This document shows, piece after piece, positions 51,878 through 60,472 of a stretch of 64,000 bases of DNA. Position 1 is the stretch's first letter, and every line of letters begins with the position of its first letter. The stretch spans positions 1 through 64,000 of the forward strand of contig CAMCWB010000005.1 of NCBI GenBank assembly GCA_945882315.1. Reading direction: 5' to 3'. The DNA is from Bauldia litoralis (GTDB lineage Bacteria > Pseudomonadota > Alphaproteobacteria > Rhizobiales > Kaistiaceae). The position numbers and the translations under genes are program-made. A model generated the notes under the pieces. The model was given only the letters and a program-made list of their open reading frames with translations. It was not told where the DNA came from and made no database searches.

Positions 51878-53803
51878 ATGATGCTCAAGCGATATGCCAA
51901 AGACGAGCGCGGCAGCGTTTCGGTGATGGTGGCCATCCTCCTGCCGCTGCTTCTGGGCTTTGTTGCGCTGGTCGCCGAGTTCGGCTTCGGCTTCGCCGTC
52001 AAGGCGCAGAACCAGCGCATTGCCGATCTTGCCGCCTATGCCGGCGCGTCGGCCTATATCGCTGCGAATTCCACCACCGACATGAATGCCGCGGTCTCGC
52101 GGATCGCTACCTTGAACGGCATCGCGTCCAGCGCCGCGACGGCGAGCCTGATCACCTCCCCGCGCACAACCGGCAGCCAGGCGGTTTCGGTGCAAGTGTC
52201 GACCGGCCAGAGCCTGCTGCTCGCCCCCGTCATCAGCGACACGTCGGCGCTTCAGATCCGGGCGAATGCGGCAGCCGAGATCCCGTCGATTTCGACGCCG
52301 GGCTGCATCATCGCGCTCGATGCGGCCCAGACGGGCGTCACGCTGAGCGGCGGCACGGCGATCACCGCGTCGGCCTGCGCCATTTCCTCGAACAAAACGG
52401 TCACGGTTCCCTGCGGCACGACGATCACGACGAAGGCCGTCAACTACAATTCCGCCGCGGCGCCGAGCCAGCCCTGCAACGGCATCACCGCGCCGAGCGG
52501 ACAGACCCTCAAGATCACCAAGACCTCGACGACCGATCCGCTCGCCGCCGAAGCCAGCGTGACCTCGGCGACGAGCCGGCTTTCGAACTTTGCCTCGATG
52601 AATGCGCCAACCGCGCCGACCGTGGCCGCCGGGACCAATATCGACTTTGCCTATAGTCAGCCGGCAGTCGCTACCGCTGCCAACGCCGTCGGCTGCACTG
52701 CTGTTTGGACCAATAGCAGTAACACTTGGACACTCACCTGCCCCGCGCGTACGGCGCCATATAATTTTGGCACCCTCACGAAGGGGGGCGGCATTACCCT
52801 GAACTTCAATACGGCTGGCTCCGCTGGAAACACCTATAACTTCAGCGGAACTGCCACGCTGCCGGGCACGAACACGTTTGGCCCAGGTACCTATAACCTC
52901 TCCAAGGGCCTCAAGACGGACGGCGGCTCAACCACGACCTTCGCCGCCGGCACATTCAACATCGGCACGATGACGGCGGCCTGCAGCGGCGCGACCTATA
53001 GCATCTGCCACACAGGCACGACGCTCACCTTCAACGGACCGAGCACCTTCAATCTGACCGCCGGCCTCTACAATAGTGGCGGCGCGACGATGAGTTTCGG
53101 CGGCACCAGCACGACGAACACCTACAACATCGGACCGAGCACCGGCGGTAACGCTCTTTATCTCGGCGGCGGCGCCAAGACGACCTTCGCCGACGCGACG
53201 GGCACGTTCAGCGTCGTCGGCAACATCAATGTCGTCAGCGGCGGCGGCAGCTGCCTGACCCTGCCGGCAGCCACCAACCACGACATCAAGGGCTACATCT
53301 CCTCGGCCGGCGGCACCAAGTTCGGGGCCGGCATGTATACCGTGAAGGATTATATCGCCTTCGGAATCAGCGGCGGCGGCAACGTCACCTGCGATGGGGT
53401 TAGCATCGGCGTCCTCGCCGACAATGTGACGATGGTCATGGGCGGATCGGTGCTGCCGTCGTCAGGAAGCTGCTCCGGCCAGGCATTCTGCGTCGGCGCC
53501 GGCTACAGCAGCGTCATCATTACGGCGCCGAGCGCGACAAAGCTTGCCGTCATCGGCCCGACGAGTTCCGGCACGGCCGGAGCGACGCTGACGGAAGGCG
53601 GCAGCAACAACAGCGTTTCGGGCGTCTTCTATTTCCCGCGTGGGCCCATCCTGATGAGCGGCGGCGCCCATATCGGCAACGGCCCCGGGCAATGCCTGCA
53701 GATGATCGGTTCCCGCATCACGCTGAACGGCGGCACGACGGCAGCCTCGGCCTGCATCTCCGGCGCCAGTTCCAGTAGCGGATCGGTAATGCTCGTCGAC
53801 TAA
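51878..53803 (+). CDS. TadG-like protein with a long Gly/Ser/Thr-rich beta-solenoid-like region
   Basis: A 641-residue protein (ATG 51878, second ATG directly after). Residues ~1-60 are a TadE/TadG N-terminus: a short basic leader, 'DERGSVSVMVAILLPLLLGF', and 'AEFGFGFAVKAQNQRIADLA'. Instead of the von Willebrand A domain usual in TadG, residues ~150-630 are low in charge and rich in Gly, Ser, Thr and Asn, with recurring units such as 'TFNGPSTFNLTAGLYNSGG', 'TTFAAGTFNIGTM' and 'GTFSVVGNINVVSGGG'. This pattern suggests a beta-solenoid. It is predicted to be exported and anchored by the N-terminal helix, perhaps as an adhesive surface protein. Confidence 0.8.
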   Translation: MMLKRYAKDERGSVSVMVAILLPLLLGFVALVAEFGFGFAVKAQNQRIADLAAYAGASAYIAANSTTDMNAAVSRIATLNGIASSAATASLITSPRTTGSQAVSVQVSTGQSLLLAPVISDTSALQIRANAAAEIPSISTPGCIIALDAAQTGVTLSGGTAITASACAISSNKTVTVPCGTTITTKAVNYNSAAAPSQPCNGITAPSGQTLKITKTSTTDPLAAEASVTSATSRLSNFASMNAPTAPTVAAGTNIDFAYSQPAVATAANAVGCTAVWTNSSNTWTLTCPARTAPYNFGTLTKGGGITLNFNTAGSAGNTYNFSGTATLPGTNTFGPGTYNLSKGLKTDGGSTTTFAAGTFNIGTMTAACSGATYSICHTGTTLTFNGPSTFNLTAGLYNSGGATMSFGGTSTTNTYNIGPSTGGNALYLGGGAKTTFADATGTFSVVGNINVVSGGGSCLTLPAATNHDIKGYISSAGGTKFGAGMYTVKDYIAFGISGGGNVTCDGVSIGVLADNVTMVMGGSVLPSSGSCSGQAFCVGAGYSSVIITAPSATKLAVIGPTSSGTAGATLTEGGSNNSVSGVFYFPRGPILMSGGAHIGNGPGQCLQMIGSRITLNGGTTAASACISGASSSSGSVMLVD

Positions 53804-53813
53804 ACTCGCCGTC

Positions 53814-54389
53814 ATGACAAAGCTTCGCCCCCTCTCCGCCCTGCTCGCCCGCCTCGCCAACCGCGACGGCGCGGCCGCGGTCGAGTTCGCCATTCTGGCG
53901 CCGATCCTGGCGCTGGTCCTGGCCGGCGCGGTCGATTTCGGCGGCGTGGTCTTCGTCAAGTTCGGACTCGACAACACGGTTTCCTCCGCTTCGAACTACG
54001 CGATCAACGGCCGCGCCAGCGTCAACGGAACCGCCGGCGGGACGCTCGCCAACACGATGGGCGCCATCCTGACCAATAGCGGGACGAGCCCGATCAACGG
54101 CTCGATCATCGTCAACAATGGCCCACGGGTGACGATCACCAACGGGGCGACGTCGGCGCCCGCCGCAACCGCCGCAAACGCCAACTCCTGTTACTGCCCA
54201 ACTCTTTTAGGTACCGCCGTGGCCTGGGGCACGTCCGCCACATGCGGCTCGGCCTGCGCCACCGGCGGCAAGGCCGGGAAATTCGTCGCGATCGAGGCGA
54301 GCCGCCAGTACACGCCGCTCTTCTCCGACTACGGCTTCATCGACGATAACAAGACGGTGACCGTCCGCGCCGTGGTGCAGACGGAATGA
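53814..54389 (+). CDS. TadE-family pseudopilin-like protein
   Basis: A 191-residue protein starting 10 bases after the TadG-like gene. The TadE signature is clear: 'LANRDGAAAVEFAILAPILA' (~15-34) with the conserved Glu before the hydrophobic helix, as in prepilin-type leaders, and 'AGAVDFGGVVFVKFGLDNTV' after it. The rest is a Ser/Thr/Asn-rich extracytoplasmic domain with two Cys pairs ('ANSCYCPTLLG', 'ATCGSACATGG'). TadE-type proteins are minor pseudopilins of Flp pili. The machinery genes (tadA/B/C, cpaBC) are not in this window. Confidence 0.88.
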   Translation: MTKLRPLSALLARLANRDGAAAVEFAILAPILALVLAGAVDFGGVVFVKFGLDNTVSSASNYAINGRASVNGTAGGTLANTMGAILTNSGTSPINGSIIVNNGPRVTITNGATSAPAATAANANSCYCPTLLGTAVAWGTSATCGSACATGGKAGKFVAIEASRQYTPLFSDYGFIDDNKTVTVRAVVQTE

Positions 54390-54826
54390 GAGCGCCCCGC
54401 AAAAGCAGATTCCTGGCCGACAACACCGGCGCGACGGCCGTCGAATTCGCCCTGGTCGTCGGACCTCTTGTTCTCCTGATATTCGGGGCCATCGAAGTCA
54501 GCCGGCTGATGTGGGCGCGGGAAGCCCTTCAATCGACGGCGATTGCCGGGGCGCGCTGCATGGGGATCAGGGAGATCGCCTGCGCGCCGGGCGGAACCTA
54601 CAACGCCACCTCGACCAAGACCTTCGTCAGGGATTGGGCATCCGGCCTTTACGTCACCGTGCCCGCCGCAAACATCACGCTCAGCAATGCCGCTACCTGC
54701 TCCGGGGCAAGCGGCTTCTCGAGCGTGACGATCACCTACAGATTCGAAAGCGTGGTCGCTTTGCTCCTCGAAGCGATCGACCTGAAGAATCTCACCGCGA
54801 CCGCCTGCTTCCCGAACCAGGCCTGA
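54386..54826 (+). CDS. TadE-family pseudopilin-like protein, second copy
   Basis: A 146-residue protein overlapping the previous gene by four bases. The pseudopilin-like N-terminus 'DNTGATAVEFALVVGPLVLL' (~11-30) again carries the Glu before the membrane helix, followed by 'IFGAIEVSRLMWAREALQST'. Four cysteines lie in the exported part ('GARCMGIREIACAPG', 'AATCSGASG', 'TACFPNQA'). It completes a three-gene cluster of TadG-like, TadE and TadE proteins that probably assemble together at the cell surface. Confidence 0.88.
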   Translation: MRAPRKSRFLADNTGATAVEFALVVGPLVLLIFGAIEVSRLMWAREALQSTAIAGARCMGIREIACAPGGTYNATSTKTFVRDWASGLYVTVPAANITLSNAATCSGASGFSSVTITYRFESVVALLLEAIDLKNLTATACFPNQA

Positions 54827-54837
54827 CGGGAAGTCGC

Positions 54838-55656
54838 TCAGGCGCCTGCGGCGAGCGAGACGAGCAGGTCGCGGTCAGCGAGCATCTCTTCCAGAGTCGT
54901 GTAGCCCTGCATGTAGTGGCCGCGATAGCCGCCGCCCTCGATCAGGGCGAACATCCCGGCGAAATCGATCGTCCCTTCGCCGATCCGCAAATGCTCCTCG
55001 ATGGTACCGCGGCAATCGGCGATGCGGACCTCGCCGCAGCGGCCAAGATCCATTTCGGAGAGGAAGCCAGCGATGCCGACGCCGGGCAGCAGATGGGCGT
55101 GGTTGACGGTGAAGGCCCAGCGCAGATTGGGCGAGCCGAGGCTCGCGAAGAAATGCTGGCACTCCTCCAGATCATGCGCGAGGTAGCGCACTTCGGCATC
55201 CGGCGGCTCGGGATTGTGGTTTTCGAGGAGCAGGACGACGCCGGCCTTCTCGGCCGCCGCCGACATGCGCTTCAGCCGTTCGGTCGCGGCCTTGAGCCGG
55301 GCCGGCTTGTCGCTGGTGAAGTGGTAGCCGCCATGCACGATCAGCCATTCGGCACCGATCGCCGCGGTCGCCGCGATATAGGCATCGAAATAGGCGTCGG
55401 CGCCGTCGGAGACATAGGCGTTGGTTTCGGCGGCGTTTACCGCGGAAGCAGTGTGCAGGCCCATATGGACGCCGCTCTTCTCCAGCCGCGCACGCACCGC
55501 CTTCAGCCGCTCGCCGCCGCCCTTCAGAAGCTCCTGCTCGCGGTCGAACGAGACGTCGATATAGCGGATGTCGTTGGCGAGCGCCCAATCGAGCGCCTTC
55601 TCGGGCGACAGGCGATTGCCGATATCGATGCCGATGCGGTCCTTGCCGACTGCCAT
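54838..55656 (-). CDS. Sugar phosphate isomerase/epimerase-type TIM barrel
   Basis: A 272-residue xylose-isomerase-like TIM barrel starting at ATG 55656 (GGGGGGAAAC upstream). Characteristic strands are 'IGIDIGNRLSPEKALDWALA' (~8-27), 'GAEWLIVHGGYHFTSD', 'GVVLLLENHNPEP' and 'RWAFTVNHAHLLPGVGIAGF', with the metal-binding Glu, His and Asp at the barrel top. The family includes isomerases, epimerases, dehydratases and endonuclease IV-like enzymes, so the reaction is not fixed. It ends 11 bases from the convergent end of the TadE gene. Confidence 0.82.
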   Translation of the reverse strand: MAVGKDRIGIDIGNRLSPEKALDWALANDIRYIDVSFDREQELLKGGGERLKAVRARLEKSGVHMGLHTASAVNAAETNAYVSDGADAYFDAYIAATAAIGAEWLIVHGGYHFTSDKPARLKAATERLKRMSAAAEKAGVVLLLENHNPEPPDAEVRYLAHDLEECQHFFASLGSPNLRWAFTVNHAHLLPGVGIAGFLSEMDLGRCGEVRIADCRGTIEEHLRIGEGTIDFAGMFALIEGGGYRGHYMQGYTTLEEMLADRDLLVSLAAGA

Positions 55657-55733
55657 TTGCGTTTCCCCCCGGTCTTTCGGCGGCCTCTTTCGGGCCACTC
55701 CGGAGCAAGCTTAGCGCATCGTCGCGGCAGCAG

Positions 55734-56009
55734 CTAACGGCTCGTGCGGCTGACGACATCCATCAGTTCGGCGATCTTCTGCCGCTGCTCGGCCGGATCG
55801 CCGCTGGCGATGGCATGCTCGACGCAGTGCGCGACGTGATCGCGGAGGACCTCCTCCTCGGCCCGGCGCAGCGCCGCCCGGACCGCGGCGATCTGGGTCA
55901 CGATGTCGATGCAGTAACGGTCGTCCTCGACCATCCTGGAAATGCCGCGAACTTGCCCTTCGACGCGGTTGAGGCGCTTCAGAACCGACGATTTGGCTTC
56001 TTTTTGCAT
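55734..56009 (-). CDS. csoR: Copper-sensing repressor CsoR
   Basis: A 91-residue all-helical metal-sensing repressor. The Cu(I) fingerprint Cys33, His58, Cys62 (in 'DRYCIDIVTQI' and 'RDHVAHCVEHAI') has the same spacing as characterised CsoR proteins and differs from the nickel and formaldehyde sensors of the family. 'KRLNRVEGQVRGISRMVEDD' is the conserved first helix. Apo-CsoR binds an operator and releases it on binding copper. The gene is divergent from the copper ATPase, with one operator between them. Confidence 0.93.
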   Translation of the reverse strand: MQKEAKSSVLKRLNRVEGQVRGISRMVEDDRYCIDIVTQIAAVRAALRRAEEEVLRDHVAHCVEHAIASGDPAEQRQKIAELMDVVSRTSR

Positions 56010-56016
56010 CTTGCCT

Positions 56017-56037
56017 ATATACCCTATGGGGGTATAT
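56017..56037. promoter_or_regulatory. CsoR operator between csoR and copA
   Basis: ATATACCCTATGGGGGTATAT is a near-perfect inverted repeat of the CsoR/RcnR type (TACCC...GGGTA with AT-rich flanks). It lies 8 bases before the csoR start and 31 bases before the copA start, so one repressor site can control both genes. Confidence 0.85.
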
Positions 56038-56068
56038 CCCTAGCTTAGTCCACCAAGAGAATCCAGCC

Positions 56069-58486
56069 ATGCATGATCACGCACATGCCGCCGCCCCTGC
56101 AAGCGGCCCGAGCGGAACCGCGATCGACCCGGTCTGCGGCATGACCGTCAAGCCCGGCGCCGGCAAGCCGACGCATGATCATGACGGCGTCACCTACCAT
56201 TTCTGCTCCGATGGCTGCCGCAAGAAATTCGCCGCCGATCCGGACCGCTACCTCAACAAGGCGACGCCGGCGCCGCCGCATGACCACGGCCATCATCACA
56301 ATCATGCCGGGGCGCATGATCACCACCATCCCGCGCCCGCCGCCGCGGCCGAGGCGGAAGCGCCGGCCGGGCGTCTCTACACATGCCCGATGCATCCCGA
56401 GATCGTCCGCGACCAGCCGGGAAGCTGCCCGATCTGCGGCATGGCGCTGGAGCCGATGGTGGCTTCGGCAGACGAGGAGGAGAATCCGGAACTTGCCGAC
56501 ATGACGCGGCGGCTCCTCATCGCGACGCCGCTGGCGCTCTTCTTCCTGGCGCTCGACATGAGCGCACATTTCCTTGGCGTCGACATCCTGCCCTTCATCG
56601 CGCCCCGGACTCAGCAATATCTGCAACTGGCGCTGTCGATCCCGGCAGTGCTCTGGTGCGGCTGGCCGTTCTTCCAGCGCGGCTACTGGTCGTTGCGCAC
56701 CGGCAACCTCAACATGTTCACGCTGATCGCGGTCGGCACGGGCGCGGCTTTTCTCTACAGCGTCGTCGCCGTGCTGCTGCCGGAGGTCTTTCCGGCAGGC
56801 ATGCGCGATCATCACGGCCTCGTGCCGCTCTATTTCGAGGCGGCGGCGGTGATCACCGCGCTGGTGCTGGTCGGCCAGGTGCTCGAGCTGCGCGCCCGGT
56901 CGCGGACGAGCGGCGCCATCCGCGCCCTCCTCAAGCTTTCCCCGAAGACGGCGCTCAAGGTGGCGCCGGACGGCAGCACGGCGGAGGTCGCGGTGGAGAC
57001 CGTCGTCGCCGGCGACGTGCTCCGGGTGCGGCCGGGCGATAGCGTGCCCCTCGACGGCTTGGTTATCGACGGCCGCAGCGCGGTCGACGAGTCGCTGCTC
57101 ACCGGCGAGTCGCTGCCGATCGAGAAATCCAAAGGCGACACGGTCATCGGCGGCACCAGGAACGGGACCGGCAGCTTCGACCTCAAGGTCGAGCGCACGG
57201 GCGCCGAGACAATGCTGGCGCGCATCGTCGCGATGGTCGCGCAAGCGCAGCGTTCGCGCGCGCCGATCCAGGGCCTCGCCGACAAGGTCTCGTCCTATTT
57301 CGTGCCCGCGGTCATCCTCATCGCGATCATGGCTTTCGGGGTCTGGTATTTCGTCGGGCCGGAGCCGACGCTGGCCCACGGACTCGTCGCCGCGGTCAGC
57401 GTGCTGATCATCGCCTGCCCCTGCGCGCTTGGCCTGGCGACGCCGATCTCGATCATGGTGGCGACCGGCCGTGGCGCCGAGGCCGGCATCCTCATCCGCA
57501 ACGCCGAGGCGCTGGAGCGCCTCGCCTCGGTCGATACCGTCGTCATCGACAAGACCGGCACGCTCACCGAAGGCCGGCCGAAAGTGACGGGCGTCGTGGC
57601 CGCGAGCGGCTTCGGCGAGGACGAGGTGCTGGCGATTGCCGCCGCTCTCGAAGCCGGCAGCGAACATCCGCTGGCCGAGGCGATCGTTGGCGCCGCCCGC
57701 GACAGGACCCTCACCCTTGCCAAGGCGCAGGATTTCACCTCGCTCACCGGCCAGGGCGTTGCCGGCACGGTCGACGGCAAGCGGGTTCTTCTCGGCAATG
57801 TGAAATTGATGGCCGACAACAAAATCGATGTCGCGGCGCTGGACGGTGAAGCGACCCGACGGCGCGAGGACGGCCAGACCGTCATGTTCGTCGCGGTCGA
57901 CGGCGTGTTCGCCGGGCTGGTGGCGGTCGCCGACCCGATCCGCGCGAGCGCCGCGCAATCGATCCGGGCGCTGGAGGCGCAGGGCATCCGCGTGATCATG
58001 GCGACCGGCGACAACCGCACGACTGCGGCTGCGGTTGCCGCCAAGCTCGGCATCGGCGAGGTGCGGGCCGACGTGCTTCCGGAGGACAAGGAAAAGATCG
58101 TTTCGGGCCTGAGGGCCGAGGGACGGCGCGTCGCAATGGCCGGCGACGGGGTCAATGACGCGCCGGCGCTTGCCGCGGCGGATGTCGGCCTCGCCATGGG
58201 CGGCGGCGCCGATGTCGCCATCGAGAGCGCCGGCATGACCCTGATGAAGGGCGATCTCGGCGCGCTGCTGCGGGCCCGCAAGCTCGCCACCGCGACCATG
58301 CGCAATATCCGCCAGAACCTCTTCTTCGCCTTCGTCTACAACGCCCTCGGCATCCCGGTCGCCGCCGGCATCCTCTACCCTGGCTTCGGGCTGACGCTCT
58401 CGCCGATGCTGGCGGCGGCGGCCATGAGCCTGTCGTCGGCGTCGGTCATCGCCAATGCGCTGAGGCTGCGGCGGGTGGAACTGTAG
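56069..58486 (+). CDS. copA: Copper-translocating P1B-type ATPase with YHS and heavy-metal-binding domains
   Basis: An 805-residue Cu(I) exporter. The N-terminus has a YHS domain ('AIDPVCGMTVKPGAGKPTHD', 'HFCSDGCRKKFAADPDRYL', ~18-67), a His-rich linker (~75-92), and a heavy-metal-binding domain 'YTCPMHPEIVRDQPGSCPIC' (~105-124), instead of the classical HMA domain. The membrane part has the Cu-site Cys450-Pro-Cys452. The phosphorylated Asp494 is in 'DKTGTLTEG'; 'GSEHPLAEAI' (HP loop) and 'GDGVNDAPALAAAD' complete the core. Its TAG stop is the first TAG of a dispersed palindrome. Confidence 0.95.
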   Translation: MHDHAHAAAPASGPSGTAIDPVCGMTVKPGAGKPTHDHDGVTYHFCSDGCRKKFAADPDRYLNKATPAPPHDHGHHHNHAGAHDHHHPAPAAAAEAEAPAGRLYTCPMHPEIVRDQPGSCPICGMALEPMVASADEEENPELADMTRRLLIATPLALFFLALDMSAHFLGVDILPFIAPRTQQYLQLALSIPAVLWCGWPFFQRGYWSLRTGNLNMFTLIAVGTGAAFLYSVVAVLLPEVFPAGMRDHHGLVPLYFEAAAVITALVLVGQVLELRARSRTSGAIRALLKLSPKTALKVAPDGSTAEVAVETVVAGDVLRVRPGDSVPLDGLVIDGRSAVDESLLTGESLPIEKSKGDTVIGGTRNGTGSFDLKVERTGAETMLARIVAMVAQAQRSRAPIQGLADKVSSYFVPAVILIAIMAFGVWYFVGPEPTLAHGLVAAVSVLIIACPCALGLATPISIMVATGRGAEAGILIRNAEALERLASVDTVVIDKTGTLTEGRPKVTGVVAASGFGEDEVLAIAAALEAGSEHPLAEAIVGAARDRTLTLAKAQDFTSLTGQGVAGTVDGKRVLLGNVKLMADNKIDVAALDGEATRRREDGQTVMFVAVDGVFAGLVAVADPIRASAAQSIRALEAQGIRVIMATGDNRTTAAAVAAKLGIGEVRADVLPEDKEKIVSGLRAEGRRVAMAGDGVNDAPALAAADVGLAMGGGADVAIESAGMTLMKGDLGALLRARKLATATMRNIRQNLFFAFVYNALGIPVAAGILYPGFGLTLSPMLAAAAMSLSSASVIANALRLRRVEL

Positions 58487-58553
58487 GGCGGATTAGCGCA
58501 GCGTAATCCGCCATAAGCGGCGGGTTACGCCCTTCGGGCTAACCCGCCCTACG
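58483..58553. repeat. GTAGGGCGGATTAGC palindromic repeat, copy 2
   Basis: GTAGGGCGGATTAGC-GCA-GCGTAATCCGCC is followed after AT-rich bases by the inverted arm GGCGGGTTACGCCC-TTC-GGGCTAACCCGCCCTAC. It matches the copy at 50590-50670. Its first TAG is the stop codon of copA, so the repeat has entered or defined the end of that gene. It fills the gap between the convergent copA and aminopeptidase genes and could serve both as a terminator. Confidence 0.75.
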
Positions 58554-58559
58554 CAATCC

Positions 58560-59807
58560 CTACGCCCACTCGCCCTTGCGGAAGACCGGGACGCGGCTGC
58601 CGTCGGGCTTGATGCCGTCGATATCGATCTTGTCCGAGCCGATCATCCAGTCGATGTGGATGAGGCTCTTGTTGCCCCCCTTCTCCGCGACCTGCTCGGG
58701 CGTCAGATTGGCGCCGTCGAGGAAGCATTTCGAGTAGCACTGGCCGAGCGCGATGTGGCAGGCGGCGTTCTCGTCGAAGAGCGTGTTGAAGAAGAGCAGG
58801 CCGCTCTGCGAGATCGGCGAGGAATGCGGGACGAGCGCGACCTCGCCGAGACGGCGGGCGCCGTCGTCGGTCTCCAGCACCTGGGCGAGCACCGCCTCGC
58901 CCTTCGTTGCCTTCGCCTCGACGATCCTGCCCTCTTCGAAGCGCACCGAAATCTCGTCGATCAGCGTGCCCTGGTAGGAGAGCGGCTTGGTGCTCGAGAC
59001 GCGGCCCGAGACGCGGCGCGCATGCGGCGTCGTGAAGACTTCCTCGGTCGGGATATTGGGATTGCAGACGATGCCGTTCTTCGCCATCGAGGCGCCGCCC
59101 TGCCATTCGTGATCGTCGGCGAGGCCGAGCGTCAGGTCGGTACCGGGGCCGGAATAGTGCAGCGACGCGAATCGCTGGCCGTTCAGCCATGCGGTCCGCT
59201 TGCCGAGGGCCGCGTTATGCGCCTCCCAGGCCGCGACCGGATCGTCGCGGTCGACCCGCGAGGCGGCAAAGATCGCATCGGCGAGCTTCTTCACTGCGGC
59301 CGCCTCGTCTTCGCCTGGAAACATCTGCCTCGCCCAGGAGGCGCTGGGATAGGCGATGATGTTCCAGTTGATGTCGAAGCCGGCGATCTTTTCCAGCGCC
59401 GGCTGGTAGGCGATCGAGTTCGCCTTGTTGGCACGCGCCACCTTGGCGGGATCCTCGCCCGACAGGAGCATCGGGTTGTCGCCAACAATGGCGAGGCGCG
59501 CCGTGTTGTTGGCAAACGCCTTGCCGACGCCTTCATAGAGCCAGGACGGCGCCCGGTCGAAGCCCGCGTCGCTGCTGTAGCGGAAGCGCGACAGGGTGAT
59601 CTCCTCGTCTGACAGGATCGGCGTGACGAGGCCGGCGCCGGCCTTATAGGCATGTTCGGCGATCTTGCGGACCAGAGGCAGCGCGGCGACCGGCGCGGTG
59701 AGGAAAAGATCCTGGCCGGCCTGCAGCCGCAAACCGATCTTGACCGCCACTTCGGCGAGCCTGTCGAGCTTCACGGGATCGATCGATGCTGAGGGGAGTG
59801 TCGACAT
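58560..59807 (-). CDS. Aminopeptidase, family M29
   Basis: A 415-residue metal-dependent aminopeptidase related to aminopeptidases T and S, starting at ATG 59807. The two-domain layout is visible, with C-terminal metal-binding stretches 'NIPTEEVFTTPHARRVSG', 'VPHSSPISQSGLLFFNTLFD' and 'NKSLIHIDWMIGSDKIDIDG', each containing the expected His, Glu or Asp. It removes N-terminal residues from peptides, probably in the cytoplasm. It is read divergently from the flavin reductase. Confidence 0.92.
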   Translation of the reverse strand: MSTLPSASIDPVKLDRLAEVAVKIGLRLQAGQDLFLTAPVAALPLVRKIAEHAYKAGAGLVTPILSDEEITLSRFRYSSDAGFDRAPSWLYEGVGKAFANNTARLAIVGDNPMLLSGEDPAKVARANKANSIAYQPALEKIAGFDINWNIIAYPSASWARQMFPGEDEAAAVKKLADAIFAASRVDRDDPVAAWEAHNAALGKRTAWLNGQRFASLHYSGPGTDLTLGLADDHEWQGGASMAKNGIVCNPNIPTEEVFTTPHARRVSGRVSSTKPLSYQGTLIDEISVRFEEGRIVEAKATKGEAVLAQVLETDDGARRLGEVALVPHSSPISQSGLLFFNTLFDENAACHIALGQCYSKCFLDGANLTPEQVAEKGGNKSLIHIDWMIGSDKIDIDGIKPDGSRVPVFRKGEWA

Positions 59808-59935
59808 GAGCAATGAACCTTAAAATTCGCGCCGTTCAGCGCGCTTCCGCAAGAATACTTATTATCCTGCCCGGCTGAAGCGGACTAGAAGAGATACGCA
59901 TCCGGGCGCCCCGGCATCGCGTCGCAGGAGATACA

Positions 59936-60457
59936 ATGGCCGACGATTTCACCGTCCTCGACACGCCCGAGGCGATCGATGTCAGGGCTTTCTGGCGGGT
60001 TCTCGGCGAGCGCGCTAGCGGCGTTTCCGTGGTGACGGCGCGAAGCAGCGCCGGGCCGGCGGGATTCCTGGCTTTGTCGGCCACGCATGTAAGCGCGAGC
60101 CCGCCGACCATGCTGGTTTCGATCGACCGGAAGACGGAGGCGCTGGCGGCCGTGGAGGCGGCCGGACACTTCGCGGTCAACTACCTGCCGGCGGGAAGCG
60201 CGGCGCTTGCCGACATGTTCGGCGGCAAGACCGAGGTGAAGGGCGCGGCGCGTTTCGCGGAGGGCGACTGGATGAGCCTCAAGACCGGCGCGCCGGTTCT
60301 GACAAGCGCCCTCTCGGCGCTCGACTGCCAGGTGGAGAAGCTCGTAGAGGTCGAGGGCACGATCATCGCCATCGGGCGCGTGGTCGCCTGTTTCGGGCGC
60401 GGGACCGGCAACCCGCTCGTCCTGTTCCGCGGGAAATATCAGGAATTGGCGCCCTGA
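59936..60457 (+). CDS. Flavin reductase-domain protein
   Basis: A 173-residue FMN-binding split-barrel protein of the flavin reductase family, with ATG at 59936 after GCAGGAG. Typical strands are 'FWRVLGERASGVSVVTARSS' (~21-40), 'GFLALSATHVSASPPTMLVS' (~45-64) and 'HFAVNYLPAGSAALADMF' (~81-98). Such proteins supply reduced flavin to two-component monooxygenases or reduce small substrates. No monooxygenase gene is adjacent, so the partner is unknown. Confidence 0.88.
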   Translation: MADDFTVLDTPEAIDVRAFWRVLGERASGVSVVTARSSAGPAGFLALSATHVSASPPTMLVSIDRKTEALAAVEAAGHFAVNYLPAGSAALADMFGGKTEVKGAARFAEGDWMSLKTGAPVLTSALSALDCQVEKLVEVEGTIIAIGRVVACFGRGTGNPLVLFRGKYQELAP

Positions 60458-60472
60458 TCCTCGAACTGACGA

